Shown here piece after piece: positions 23,701-38,400 of a stretch of DNA of 64,000 nucleotides. Source of the stretch: Microvelia longipes. Its lineage: Eukaryota; Arthropoda; Insecta; Hemiptera; Veliidae. The notes beneath the pieces were generated by a model. That model saw only the letters and a list, made by a program, of their open reading frames with translations. It made no database searches and had not been told where the DNA came from. Both the position numbers and the translations under genes were made by a program. The stretch spans positions 33,026,116 to 33,090,115 of the forward strand of contig JACMZG010001913.1 of the NCBI GenBank assembly GCA_018340805.1. The letters are read 5' to 3'. Positions within the stretch are counted from its first letter, which is position 1. Every line of letters begins with the position of its first letter.

Positions 23701-26700
23701 AGTGATTTCAACACTCAAACCTACATTAAATCTACCATTAACCATAATTTTTTCTAATAAAATATCACCACTAACAAACTCATAATCAATTTTATCATCT
23801 TTGTACATATTTTTAACACTATCAACTATCTCTAACAAATCTTTGGTCAGACCAGTATAATCAAACTTTAAAGTATCAGTTCCATCTATAGACTGAATCA
23901 AACACTCGGCCGTAGACATTCCGATAACTCTAATGCCCGGAGTGTTAGACTCCAAATGCGCACTCACCCCGTCAGTCAAAAATGTTTTCAAATCATTACC
24001 TATTTTATTTTTCAATTTCTTACTCAACTTAACAATGATCTTACTCAAAAACAAATGTTGCTCAAAAGGCGTATTTTTAATAGATACTCGACTTCCCCAA
24101 ACTTTGATCAAATCTAAAATAACGCTTTTATTAATATCATCATTTTCAAAACAGTTCATCAAACCTTTTATAACTTCATCATCTAAAGTATAAGTAAATA
24201 ATAACAACTTTTTACTCAAAACATACTTAAAAGTTTCATTTTTAACACACAAATCATTAATAACATTATTCAAAGAGAATTTTGCATTTTTAGCCACGCT
24301 AACACAAACCTTTTCAATAACTTTCACATCAAATTTATCAAAAATTTGAAATAAAATTGCATCGAAACCGTCCCTCTCGTGACACCAAGCATCTAACACA
24401 GTGATGAACGTATCGGCCGATTTGTAACTTCCATAATTTATAAACATTTTTTCAAAAAATTTACTCACCAAGTCTAAATTGATATCTGAGTAAATTTTAG
24501 CGTTATTTAAAATAGCAATAATTTTGGCTAACTGAGCAAAAATCAGTTGCGAAAACTCATCAGGGGTCAAATCAGGCAAATTAGTTTTTAAAACATTTGA
24601 CACTTTAGATGGAATTGACATTAAATTTCGACAAAATTTACTAATGTCATTTTCATCTAATTTCATAATTAAAGCACCGTTAATTACTCCGGAAATAAAA
24701 CAATCCGACTTTAACAACGAAATAATCAAATTTACAACAATATCAAACTTTTTACACCTACTTGATGAATCAACAAAATTGATCAATGTAACTAAAGAAT
24801 GATTCAACATTTTAAAACTACCACTTTCAACACAATAAAGTCCTTTTAAATCCTTTTCGGAAAACATTTTAAAATTTAGAATTTTCTCCAAAATCCTTGG
24901 GTATATAATTTCTTCAAATTTTTCTGGAAATGTCCAATCATCTGCTCTAATTATCCGTGCTTCAGTGAGAGGTAAGTTGATCCTTTCGATCAATCTTCTT
25001 AAATTTACGTTGCTTTCGTCTTGTTGTTCTAAAATTTGAATTCCAATTCGTTCTGTTTCAGAGTCGCCAGCTGGAAATCACCGGAAAAACAAAAATGTCC
25101 TAACGCTCTAATTATTAGTAAAAATAATAAGAACAAGAAGAACATTAAAGGCAACACTCACAAATACACCAATAAGTTGTTTTAAAAGTGCAGAAAAAAT
25201 AAAGAAAATAGATATATGGATAGCACTATCATATTTAAAACATTATGATAATACACTTCAAATACTTATTAAGTCCAAATAAATAAAATTAAATTAAAAA
25301 CTTAGGATTTAAAAGAAAAAAAATCATGTAAGATTAACATTTTTATAAGGGCTGTATAAAAATTAATAACCTATAGTAATGCACATGTTTATAATCAGTT
25401 GACAGCGTGGAAAAATAACGTGAGGGAGCCAATGAGGTTAGTCCTGAATGTTAAACCATGCCCACAATTAGTACTTCATAAATAAGAAGCCATGGCTACT
25501 CTATGGCATCAGTGCTGAGACATGGTGGTGTAAAAGTTAAATAGGGGTCCAAAAGTAATATTTTTCATACTTCAGCTGTAAAAAGCATTTTTTATTGTCT
25601 TCGCAATGAAGTCATACTTTACTGACAATTATTGGTTGAGAAACAGTGTGTCTTCTCTTTTTTTTAATGCTGTTAAAATTTGATAAGATAAACGAAAAAA
25701 TGAACTGAAAAATGAATGAAAAGAAAAAATGTACCCAATGATTATAACAAAAATATCCACGATAATACTAACTTACCACTAGATACTAAATTGTCTTCTA
25801 GAGGATTGAAAGAGAAATTAGAGTTGGGCTGGGGTTGGTTTAGATTACTAGGCAGGGCTGGAGTACTGAATCCACTAAGACCCAGGAGTAGATCAGTGTT
25901 AGTTCCTCCTTCAACAAAACACAACCAGTTTAAGAGCCTGATTTTAAAAGGAATCTCATAACATTTGTAAACTCTGTTGGAGTGATAGATAGATATCTCA
26001 GATAGATAGATATGCAGTATCACACACATAGACCTTAGACAATAATTAAGAATACAAAAATTAGTGTTTCACAACATAACCTTAGACAATAAGATTAAAG
26101 AATACAAAAATTAGTGAACCAGTTTGCACCCGGGGGGGAAAATTAAAACCCAGGGCAAAACCCACCCTATTTACCCGGGTTTTTACTGGTTTATATTTTT
26201 TATTCATTAATTTAGTTTTTATAATAAAGCTTGTTGTTTGGGAAATTAGCTAAAAATAATAAAATAATTATAAAAAGTATAATTAGGTTATTCTTGCATC
26301 TGTTCTATGCATGTAAAATAATCAAGGCATTGGTAAATATATGAATGCTCTTTATTTTTATTAAACTTTATTGTCATATTTTTTTTTTATTTATTCGTGG
26401 TATTTTTTTTTATGAAGAATCTGTAATGCATTGAAGTTGCTTTGTGACTGTTATTTTTTAACTGTTATATATACAAGAGAGAAGTATAGGTATTTATTAA
26501 TTAAGAATGGGGATTTTTTTAGTTAAACTATCGATTAAAACTTAAAATTTCTGAAATAATATTATCTTTGCTTACAAAAAATCTTAATTTAACTAAAACT
26601 ATGTTCAATAAATGTATTAATTATGTATTACGCCTATTTATCAACTAGATTCTTAAAATAGGCTTAAAAATACGATTATTTAACTCGCAATTTAAAAAAA

Positions 26701-29700
26701 AAATATGAAAACCCATTTTACCCATTAAACCCAAAAAAACCCGGGTGGGCTGGGTTTTTACAATTAAACCCGGGTTTTTGCCAACCCTGGTCTGAACACT
26801 CCTATACCCAGCTTGGGCTTTTGAATAATCAATAATTTAGTGTTGCAAAAAATTAATGATTCAAAAATAGTACCTGTGTTGTTTCCGTTTGAGACAGGCT
26901 GAACAGAACCTGGTGGTGGTATAAGTGATGTTATATTCTGACCTAGAGCTGAGGGGGGCTGGGGTAGACTAGTGGGACCACTAGAAAACAGGTTAGTTTG
27001 TGGAGCACTAGTAGGACCACTAAACACACTGGGTTGTGGTGGTAAGCTAGTCGGAGCACCGCTTGAGAACGCTGAACTGAAATCTGCAAACTCATCCTTA
27101 CTGTCAGATCTAACAAATCAAAAATAACATGCTCGTAAATAACATTTTACAGTTAAAGAATGTAAAAACCATTCTTCTTTTTCTTCTTCACACAGCTTGT
27201 TATAACAATTCTAAAGATCACAATACATATGGGGATCTGAACATTCAATAGTAAAAGACCCTTTTGGAGGGTGAAGCCAGTAAAAAATGTTCCTAGCCAA
27301 AAATATGGCATCAAATATACACTATTAACAAAACCTAGAAGTATCAAATAATATATGATGTTCAAATATTTAAATTGTACCTTTAGATTGCAATTCTTTA
27401 TTTAAAAGTAAGAATAACTTTTTATGGAGATTAACTATTTATCTACATAAAAAGTAAAAATTCTTTCATGTTAAAATTAATAATTATAATTGATCAATTT
27501 AATTTTAATTCCAACTAGGAACACCCTATGCACATTCAATCATTGGGCAAGTTTAAAAGTCAGCTTTATTAAGTTTATATCATCAGCAGAAAATAAGTAA
27601 TATTGTTTCTCCTCCCTAACTCCCTCATTTCTTATAAGAAACTCAGGTTCAGGTTGTTCTTACCTTACCTAGCACAAAGAACTGAACTATAGTTGTGCAA
27701 CAAGTTTTAGAAAGATACTAGAAAAAAATCAGGTACAGGGTACCTTGGAATTTTTCCTCGCCACATAGAATTCGGTAAGCGCATCCTCCCTACTTCGGAC
27801 TAGCTCCGCTTGTTATTAGAATTCTGAGGTCAAGTGCAGCAAGATTGAAGTAATACTATCTAAAGCTTTGGATAATCATGACATTTCTAAAGGCGAGCAA
27901 AGCGAGTCAAATTCTGAGGTACTCTGGACCCAATTTTAACTTAATAAATCAATAATCAATTAATAAATGAAAATAATCCTTGTGGAATCATATTCATTCA
28001 TGGAATCATGAATATTTTCCTTGTGGAAAATATTCTTTCTTCAATCTTTAAAGGAGATTGAAGAAATTTGCTGAATCATAAGCATTCTGCTAATTATTAA
28101 GTGTTTTCAATAGACTGACTACGTATTAAGTCTATAAAAAACATACTGTTCAGTGGACTGCGGAGCGGTGAAGGCATTGGTGAAATCACCAAAATCACCA
28201 GGCTGGTTGTCAAGTGATCTGGGATTAAATAGATCATCACTCAGCTCACCAGATGGTGATGTGATGCCACTAGATCCACTGCTGGCTCCTCCCTAAACAA
28301 AAAAACAAATTGGTAAAATCGAGAACATGATAAGACACAATGTAAAACTCTCTACTAAGGAATTTTCAGGGGAAAAAGTATAAATTAAGAGTTGTAACTC
28401 GCAACACCTGTTGTAATAAAAAAGAAGAGACTTCATTAAAACACGATTGATGTTATCATTCTTGAAATCAATTTCAGATCATATAGTAAAGATTATCAAA
28501 CCTAAATATTCTCTATACTAATTATAATAATAATAATAATAATATATTTATTTGTCATAGACATACAGTCTTTACAAAGGGGGAGGAGTCCTTGTGGGAC
28601 AATTACAAGTTTAGCAAAGTTATACTAATTATAAAAGACAAACAGTAGGGTTACCTGAGATGAGAAAGCAGCGACAGCAGGTCCCAAGTCAACAGTCCTC
28701 CTGGGAGATTTAATTTTCTCACTAGATTTCTCTGATGTCCTATTTATAGTAGTAATATTTATATTGTTCTGTGTGGGAGAATCTAACTGGTTCTTGGTGG
28801 GCTCCTGCCTTGGGTCAGGATACGAGGTATCTCGATACTCTTTAGCTGATGAGTTCCGAACACCAACATCTCCTTCACTATCCCCCTCATCACTGTCAAT
28901 CAAACAGAATTATTGAATTATCATCCATTAACCTGAGTTGAAAATGTCAAAGAGTAAGTTACAACAAGGTCAAGTAAGAAAATCTTAGAAAAAGGGCACG
29001 TTTTATAAATATTCCCGCTATTTTGTGTTGAAACATAAGAATGGTTTTTCCATTAGAGCACCCATTCTGTGGGACCCACAATGTCAAATAATATTAAATT
29101 AAATGTAATCATCAAGTACTTATAAATTTATAGAAAAAAGCGTTTTTTGAAACAGCGGCAAAACTTGCAATACCTTTTTCAAAACTTGAAAAATACCTCA
29201 AAACTAAAACTTAAGAAAAACACCTTAAAAACAAATAAGGCTTTATTTTTTTGAAAACAATATCTTTTATTTTTATAAAAAAAATGCTCAAAAAAAGCAT
29301 TTGAAATTCTTATTGTCTGACATTCCATTTTATTGATTAAAATTTAAAGTAAAAAGAACAACAACAGATGGTATTTAGCTACCCTCTGTTCTCAAATTGA
29401 TAAGTATGATGTAGCTGTAATTAGCTAGTGGCAGTAAAAGTTAAGAGCTTCTTGGGGTTAAATTTTAATCTAAAAGATTGAACTAAAGCTAATAAAGAGA
29501 TAAAACTTTACATATATGTTGGAATGATATACGACTTGATGCACACGAAATCTCAAATCGATCGCCAAATTTTCCATGTTTTATAAATTTTTGCTGAGTC
29601 ATTATTGCAGGTCAATGACGTTATATTTTTTTGTCCCAGATAGCACAACTAGACCTACAGATTGATATTATTAGTATTTGTCACCACTGCATACAATTTT

Positions 29701-31568
29701 AAATTTATATACAAAAAACCTTACCTTTATATTCCCTAGATTCATTGCACCCTGTGTTTCACCTGTTATTACACCTTGCGTCTCTGCACCAATTGGTTAG
29801 TAGACATGAGTATGCCTGGGGTCAGGCGAAATATAGTCATTTAAAGAAGTAAGAAGTTTTATTTTTTTTTTTATTTATTTTAAATACCTTTATTGAATAA
29901 ATTACAAAAAATAAATAATTATATTCTAATATTAAGGTTACCTCTCTGCTAAAAGGCTTACGCCTTGTGCTGCAGAGAGAAATTTCAGTCCCATCCAGTG
30001 TCTTTAAATAAATTAAAAACTACAGATTGATTTTTGTACCGAATTTCAACTCTCTAGCATAGATACACTGGGGGATACAATGATAACAGACACAGACGCA
30101 ACTTTATAAAAACCACTTAGGAGGTCTTAAAAACATCAAAACGTAATTCAGGAGAATTCCCAGGTCTGATTTTTTTTTCCAACACAATACTTTTCCAATA
30201 CACATATGGTATAAATAAGAAAAAGTAAAAAGATGTACCTGTTGTCAAATTCATCTCTCCTGGTAGACCTGTCTTCTGCCCAGTCATTGTCTCCTCCCCA
30301 CCTCTCGCCTAAACAGGTAAAATCATATTTTTAACATCATAATATTAAAAACAAATATCTTGACAATCAAAAATTCATGACTTTAGTCTCATTTCCTCAT
30401 TTATAAAAAAATTGAGTAAGGATACCTCACCCCCCCCCCTCCCATCCAATTCACTACGCTCTCCTTCACCACCTTTGAACTCACTTTACATATTCTAAAA
30501 ATAAAATAATTCTGGTGCGGTGGTCCAACATTTCAGGCGAATTTCCTTGCTCAAGAATCCGGTTTATGCTTTATAACTTGAGCAGTTAACTCAATCATCA
30601 AGCACTACTCGTAACTCATTTTTTCTGAATTTTTCAAAGGAAATGAGCATAATTATCCTGATACAAAACTATTACTCTAAAATTGGCATTGCACACCAAT
30701 ATTTGCATGAGTTTAATGCGTGATTAGTCTCATGGTTAGATTCATTAAAGGTTTTAATGCATTTCCCTTGAAAAATACAGAAAATTTTTACTGACGTCAC
30801 AAAAACCTGGTTATCAATGTCCTTTTCAACTTTGGTTTATGTCCTTCCCAAGGTTGATTTTTGTACCAAGTTTGATTGAAAAATATTTATCCGTTCGAAA
30901 AATAACATGTTTACAAGAAAGTTTCTGTATTTATTTCAGCAGTTAGGAAAACTAGGATAAACTAGGATAAGTATTACAAAGTATTTTATATCTTTCTTTG
31001 AACAGTAGAATAAGTGTAACTTTTTTATCATCAAAATGACAGACTTACCAGCAGTTCCACGGTAGCCCATACTCTCACTAGACATGCCTATATATTTATC
31101 TTTATTCTTCTTTGCTTTTTTTCTTTCTTCTCTTAGTTTATCATCATCTTGAATAAAATCTATTAAATCTTTAACTTTATGCCTGCAAACAAATAAAATT
31201 CAATTTCAATGAACAAGTAAAGGTAAAACTAATTTCACTTATTTTAATTAACTTGAATATTTTAAGTGATAATGAGAATAATGGAGTTGGACCTTGTTTT
31301 ATGCCCAATTCCATATTACAATCCATAAAATCTCAAAAAATCAGTACACTTTTTTACTAATTCTCAAAAAATCACAAAAGGTGCTTATTTGGGTATTTTT
31401 ATGAGCTGAATAGACTAAAACTGGTCCGTAGTCGATGCGATTCACTAAAAGTGACTAAAAAAACTGTGGTAAAACACTGAAAAACTTAAAATACAGGTGG
31501 CAATCAATGCATGTCAATTAGGATGTTGTTTCAATGTTTCTTAGGTATATATTATATATATATATATA

Positions 31569-31610
<42 letters not shown>

Positions 31611-34600
31611 CACGGACTAAGGATCAGTTTTACTCACTTCAGCTCATAAAGATACCCAAATAAGCACCTTTTGGTGCTTATTTGTAAAAAAATCAGTAAA
31701 AAAATGTACTGATTTTTTTAGGCTCCTAGAAGTTGATTTCCAACAAACTAAGCAAAGCAAAGGAATCAATTTAAAAAGACTGTTTACCTAATATTAATTC
31801 CTTGATCTCGGCCGAATTCATCTACAAATGTGTAATTTTCTAGTCCTCTCAAGTCATATATATGTTCTCTGCTTGACGTAACAACTCTTTCTGAGCCATT
31901 CCTAACAAGATAGTGGAGTAACAGCAGTGACTGTAACCAAAAATACTACTTAGTACTTTATTACTAAAGTAACTTTTTACTTTAGTAATAATATTATTGA
32001 CTAGTGCGTAATATGTGATTACGCACATGAGTATACATATAAGTTGCACCAGAGTAAAAAATAGTGACAATTAGTGAAGATGCACCAGAGTAAATAAAGT
32101 AATGACAATTAGTGTAGACAGAAGATGCACCAGAGTAAAATAAAGTAATGACAATTTGTGTAGACAGAAGATGCACCAGAGTAAAATAAAGTAATGACAA
32201 TTAGTGTAGATAGAAGATGCACCAGAGTAAAATAAAGTAATACAATTTGTGTAACAGAAGATGACCAGAGTAAAATAAGTGACAATTGTAGACAGAAGAT
32301 GCACCAGAGTAAAATAAAGTAATGACAATTTGTGTAGACAGAAGATGCACCAGAGTAAAATAAAATAGTGACAATTAGTGTAGACAGAAGATGCACCAGA
32401 GTAAAATAAAGTAATGACAATTAGTGTACATATAAGTAGCACTAAAGTAAATAAAATAATGACAATTTGTGTAAATAGAAAGGTGCACCTAAAAAATTAT
32501 TATATATTTGACAAAAAAAAAAGATAATAAAATAAGCTGTCTAACCTGAGGCAATCAATGTGGATACCTCATCTTAACAAGGCATTTAGATATCAAATGC
32601 AATTTTACATTCATGTCAAACTACCAACATGATTATAGTGACTCCTTAAACATTATGCTGAGTGATTACATATTTCATCAATTCGACGTTATACATATTT
32701 TATAAAGAGTAGTGAATCGTGTTGAAGAAAAACAAACCTTGTACGTTCTCCTCCAGTTCTTCTTGTTATCCTGCAACATGCGTTTCCATAACATTGTCAT
32801 CACTTCAGGAAAGTGTTCGAATGTGAACGTAGCTAGCGCTATTTCTTGCATTAACACACCTAAACAATACCGTAAAACTTTATCACACATACTAAATAAA
32901 ACTCTTAATAAAAATTAATAACTTTTAGCAGAATTTTTGTTTAAAAATACACATTTATTATAAAGAGACTGTTTATTACATTAATGAATAACTACTGTTT
33001 ACAGGACAAACAAAGTTTGATAATAGGTTGGACCTCTTTTATTTATTGAGACGGATGGAAATTTTAAAAACATAATAAATGAAACTGTTACTTAGTTTTA
33101 AGTAATAAAAAATTAATTCTGTAGTGGGTAATGTCAGTTAACAATTTGAATTTATAGGAAAATCTAGTTTTTAAAATCACAGCTTTTCTGTGAATTAAAT
33201 ACAAAAATTTGCCTTTAAATAGACCTATTTTGGCTGTAAGCAACTTGACCCCAAAGACTAAAAAATAATAGGCGTATTTAAGCCTCCTAAATCAGCCTAT
33301 GTGTGACACACAGGGAATGTCCTTTGATCTCAAATAGTCAATGTAAATATATCTAAAAAAAAAAGATAAATTTAACGGAGCTTTAATATGTTTCAAAGAA
33401 ATAAAACAATCTTTCAGAAATAAAGTATAAAATAATTACCCTTATCAAAGAATGCAATTTGTTTAGAGTTAACTAATTGTCTCAAATAGTCTCTATAATC
33501 TTATTATATTTTTTTTTTTTTTTTATATACAGTATTATAATTTTTATAATTCTAAAATGTTTCGCAGACACACTTGAAATGTCCTCACGGATTAACAGAC
33601 GGGAATAATTGCTCTAGGCAAAGCATCTGTTGGAGGGCACCACACTGTATTAAGTACCATGTACCACTCAGCTTCTCTTTCCAAATAGTGAACCCTTTTA
33701 ACACATCTCAGGTAAATTATATTACAAATACATTATTTACTGAAAAAAACGAATCCCATTGTCTACCTGCTTTGTTTACATCTTACAAAATTTTCATCTG
33801 TTGCTTTAACCCACTAATATTACATTTAGCACATACATTTTGACTCAATCGTCAAATCGATGTTAAATATGTTTGCTCATAAGAGTTTTAAACTTTCTTC
33901 TGAGATAAAAAAGGCGGTGAGAATCAATAAAACTAACATTGACTGTTTTGAAATCATAACCGTCAAACACTGATTTTAACGGAAAAGTAACCTCCCAGTG
34001 ACATCAGCCATTAACTCGGATATAAATAAGTTATTTAATAACTACACACCTGTTGGTCCCCAAGCATCGTCATTAGTTGCCTCCCTGACCTTGGCCTCCA
34101 CCTCAGTGTAGTTCATGACAACATTTGTACTGAAACATTAATTGCTTACATAAAGAAACAAAATCAATAATGAAAACAAACAAAATTGGGTACAGGGTAT
34201 CTCGCTACTTTTCCTCTTGACTTCAGACTCGTTTTACTCGTCCTCAGATTGTCTTGTTTATCCATAACCTAAGGCGATATTACTTCCCTACCTAAAGTCG
34301 TTATCTAAAGTCTAGGATGTTTAAACCTCACATTTTTTTTGTTCATCTTCATAATGGCATGATTACGTCAAGCTTAATGTGGTATTAATTTGATGTCACT
34401 ACGCTCGACTTCAGAATTATTAGGTGTCTAAATATTTAGAGTGATATTGTGTTGGGTTAATTAGAGCTTAAAAAAATCATATAGTTTTTTTTACATCTAC
34501 TAAAGCATCTATAATCCTACACAGCTAAGGACTCATAAGTGCCTCCATATCACACAAAAGTACATGTCCACCAACCACATGAATACATAAGTTGCTTTTT

Positions 34601-35369
34601 GTTGAACTGTCGACAGATCAAAAAAAAAACTATAACAATAGAAGTAAACACTTTGAAAAAGTCAAGTGTGATGCTTTAACTCACTAAACCATAAGTAAAA
34701 CTATGGTTGTCTTACGACTTAAAGGCTTAGCTTTACATGGTTTTATAAATTAATCTTCAACTGAAAGAAAACAATACTTTTCCTATATACTTAATGTATA
34801 AATGAGAGAAAGAAAAAAGAAAAAAAAACAATCTCAAAACATGGTAAGTATAAATAAAACAATAAAATCAATAATTGTAAAGATAAAAATAGAAAAACAA
34901 GGAAATTACTGATAATAATTGCTTATAACAAATGTTATACACAAGACTAATTGTAATTTATACATTTTATCACAATATAATTTTAGCACTTCTTTGTAGC
35001 CAACTACAGAATAGTTATATTCCAAAAAAATTGTAATAGTAATACTAATTTTCATAATATTAAATTATAGCTGCTATGGTTTTAGTTAAGATAGTGTGTT
35101 TAATGATGTCTATTGTAATGTTTGTATGTTTCTTGTTATTAAATTACTTATAATCTTTTATTAATTACTAATCTATCTATTTCTTAATTATTAATTAATT
35201 ATTCTAAAACAGGTATTTAGATATAAATACACAATTATTATTTAACATATTATTATTAATATTTGCAACACAAAATTTTAATTGTAATATATATTAAATA
35301 TCAAAATAAATTAAATTAAAATTTGCATGCAATTTAGTTTTATGAATATAGTAGATAATTTTTAGATGT

Positions 35370-35401
<32 letters not shown>

Positions 35402-38400
35402 ATAAATGTCCAATTAGTTATTAAAATATATATAAATGTGTAATGTATGTAATGTATGTATAGGTATGTGTTTGTGTGTATTTGTGTATATAATATATGT
35501 AAATGTTGCATGTGTATGTAAATGTATGTGTATCTATATATATGTATGTATGTTTATGTGTGTAGGTATGTATGTATGTGTATGTGTATATGTATATGTG
35601 TGTGTATGTATTATGTATGTGTGTATGTATATAGATATATGTATATGTATGTATGTGGGTATACATTAGAAATTATTCCTAAAATCTTTAAGTGTATATA
35701 AATTATTATTATTAAATTATTTCAATTAGGCCGAGGAACCATTTCAGTTTGTTAATATTTTAACTTGTTTTAATAATTATAATTTTAAGATTTTATTTTA
35801 TTTTATTTATGTTAAACAATTATTAACTTTATTAGAATAATTATAAGTCTTAGAAATACCACTAGTTTATGTAATGTATTTAAAAGCATGTCTCTTTTGT
35901 TAATTTGTTATTTAAATTTGTTATGTTTACGTCATGAAATTAAAATTAGAAAATATATATTAATGAGAAATGAAATTTTATAGAGAAAGAATATTCAAAA
36001 CGATCGCAGGATGTAGCATCCCAAACCCTGGAAAGAGGGTACCACAGCTTATCGCTGACTTTGCATGTTGGTAGAATGAAAAAACTAAAAAATCTAATTA
36101 ATGTATTTTATACTGCAAATAAATGGTTATTTATTTATTTATTTATTTACTTCTTTGTAGCCAACTACAGAATAGTTTAATTCCAAAAAAATTGAAAAAT
36201 TATTGGATCGAGTCAAAATTTGGTACTAAGGTAGGTATATACTACCTACACATAAGAAAAAGACAAACCAGACAAAGGAAATCCCAGGATGAATTGAACT
36301 ATCAGCAGTAGTTTGTAATCAAATTACATGTATGAGACCAATGCCTAATGTTCTTCATGAATTAAGGAGAGGCAGGGATGCCAGTTTTCAAAGAATGCAG
36401 TGCTCCATATTATTATATCCTGACTTAAATTTTTATGTTTACTGACTTGTCTTTCGGGTTTTTCTGATTATTTCCTCCTTTTTTTAAACTTTTTGGTCAC
36501 TTGGCATTAAAAACATTCAAAAAATAATCCAACTTTTATTTATTAAAAAGACAAACATTTGAGTAATTGTAATTGGGGCCAAAAGTTGAAGGAAAAAATT
36601 ATTTATGTATATAACGTGTGACATATAAAAAAAGTTGAAAACTGCACATACGGAACAATGTAATATGAAACTGGGGTTGTCCACCAATACTCTCTGACAG
36701 TGTAGCCATACAGGTCATGTCTTTACAGCTTATAAGGTTATTGTATACAAGGATTAGACAGCTCAACAGAGGTAGCCTGTAGGCTACCTCATGGAGAGGT
36801 TTTTGAATTCCCATCACTTATTGTTATCTAAACATCCTATTATTTACTATGGGATTTTTCATATAAACTTACTTTAATCAATAGATATTTAAGAGTTTAT
36901 TTATATTGAAATGAATTTAAGAACATACAAGTTTGCTAAAACACATAACATTTTGTCTTAAATATTGAACAAATTTAAATGAATTAACTTTTTATCTACC
37001 CTATTTTGCTTTTGAAATTAATACAAGAACATACAATTTCATATTGAATAAATTAAATTGACTTAACTTTTCCTCTAATTCCCCATATTGTATGGAAAAT
37101 TAAAGCAGTATTACTCGACAGCTATTATACATAAAAATGTATAATAGCTGTCTATATACAGAAAGGTTATTAATGGTCTTACAAATTCTCTTTAGACTGC
37201 TTCGAAAAAGCCACAAGGCAAAACCATATCTATGTACTTCTATGTCATTGGAAGATAAAAAATAGTAAAAGAAATGTAAAGTTATTGGTTTGAACCCTCC
37301 GCCAAATTGGAAAGATGACTCTCCCTCCTTCCAATCCCCAATAAATGTTTACTCAATACTAATATCTTAAAGAATATAAAAATGTTAGCAATAAAATTTA
37401 TTTTAAAAAATCCTTAAAACAGTTAAGATGTTTCCTAAAAAAGCCATGTTATTGAATCAATTAATGCTTCTTGAATGAATAGAAAGTAACGTTTTAAACA
37501 AAACAAATACAAATTCTTTTACACTGAAACATTAAAAGAAAAAGGGGCATTTTAATTCACTTAGAGCTTTAAGGCAAGGTTTCTTCCTTGGCTTTTGGTT
37601 TTTAATGAATTTTCAAAGAAGAAATGAGCTTATGAGGTTGGAGACTTCTGCTAAAAAATAATTTGTCAGAGGGGGCAAAATTATTCCTAGTAGGATGCCC
37701 CCTGGCCCCTTTCTGACTATGGGTCTGCAAGGGGGGGGGGGGCTATCTAGCTTTTAATAAAGTAAGAAGTATAACTCAGAAGCATGACTGTCAATGAGAA
37801 TAGCTAACCAATAGATAACATGTCATAGTTTAATAAATAAACTAATCAGTTATTTAGCCTCCACACCAATCTCTAGTGAATTAATAGCAATTGCTATGCT
37901 ATTGCTTAATAAACAAAGAAAACTCCAATACAATGGAAATTTAACTTCATTTTGTTTAAAGAAAATTGTTTTAGTTCAAAAGATAATAAAAAACAATTAA
38001 ACTTGCTCGTAATCTTTATGAATACTTTAGTTCTTGATAATATCTTATCTTCATAAACTAAATGTATTGTAAAAAGAAAACAGACTTCCTCCAAAAAAAA
38101 AATTAAACATAAAAGTAAAAATAAGATAAGAAAATGATAATTTCTTCAACAGAAAATAATTGTTTTCACACAAAAAATTATAATAATAAAACTTCATGAT
38201 TTCTAAACATGCTTCAATTTCTTTTCTTCCTATAAGTTCTTCCTATTCTGTTATACTTTTTTACAAACTAATTAATTTAATAATAAGTAATTAATTATAG
38301 TTTTTACTTTTCCTCATTTATGCCATAGGTATATAGGAAAATTATCGTTTTAGCAAAAATATCCCAAACCAAGAGGACATCAGATCTCCTAAGTGGAGGT

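Noticed and set aside
22916..24193. Plus-strand ORFs opposite the Tel2 exon
   Set aside because: Shadows of a long, well-supported minus-strand coding exon.
27540..27600. Another CTGATGA (minus strand) with downstream AAAGC
   Set aside because: No self-complementary stem between the two parts and no inverted partner; treated as chance or a decayed remnant.
32071..32442. 123-codon minus-strand ORF with Tyr/Phe/Ser repeats
   Set aside because: Produced by the 46-bp minisatellite reading open in rotating frames.
33574..33843. 89-codon plus-strand ORF
   Set aside because: No recognisable domain, no splice structure, and located within an epsinR intron.
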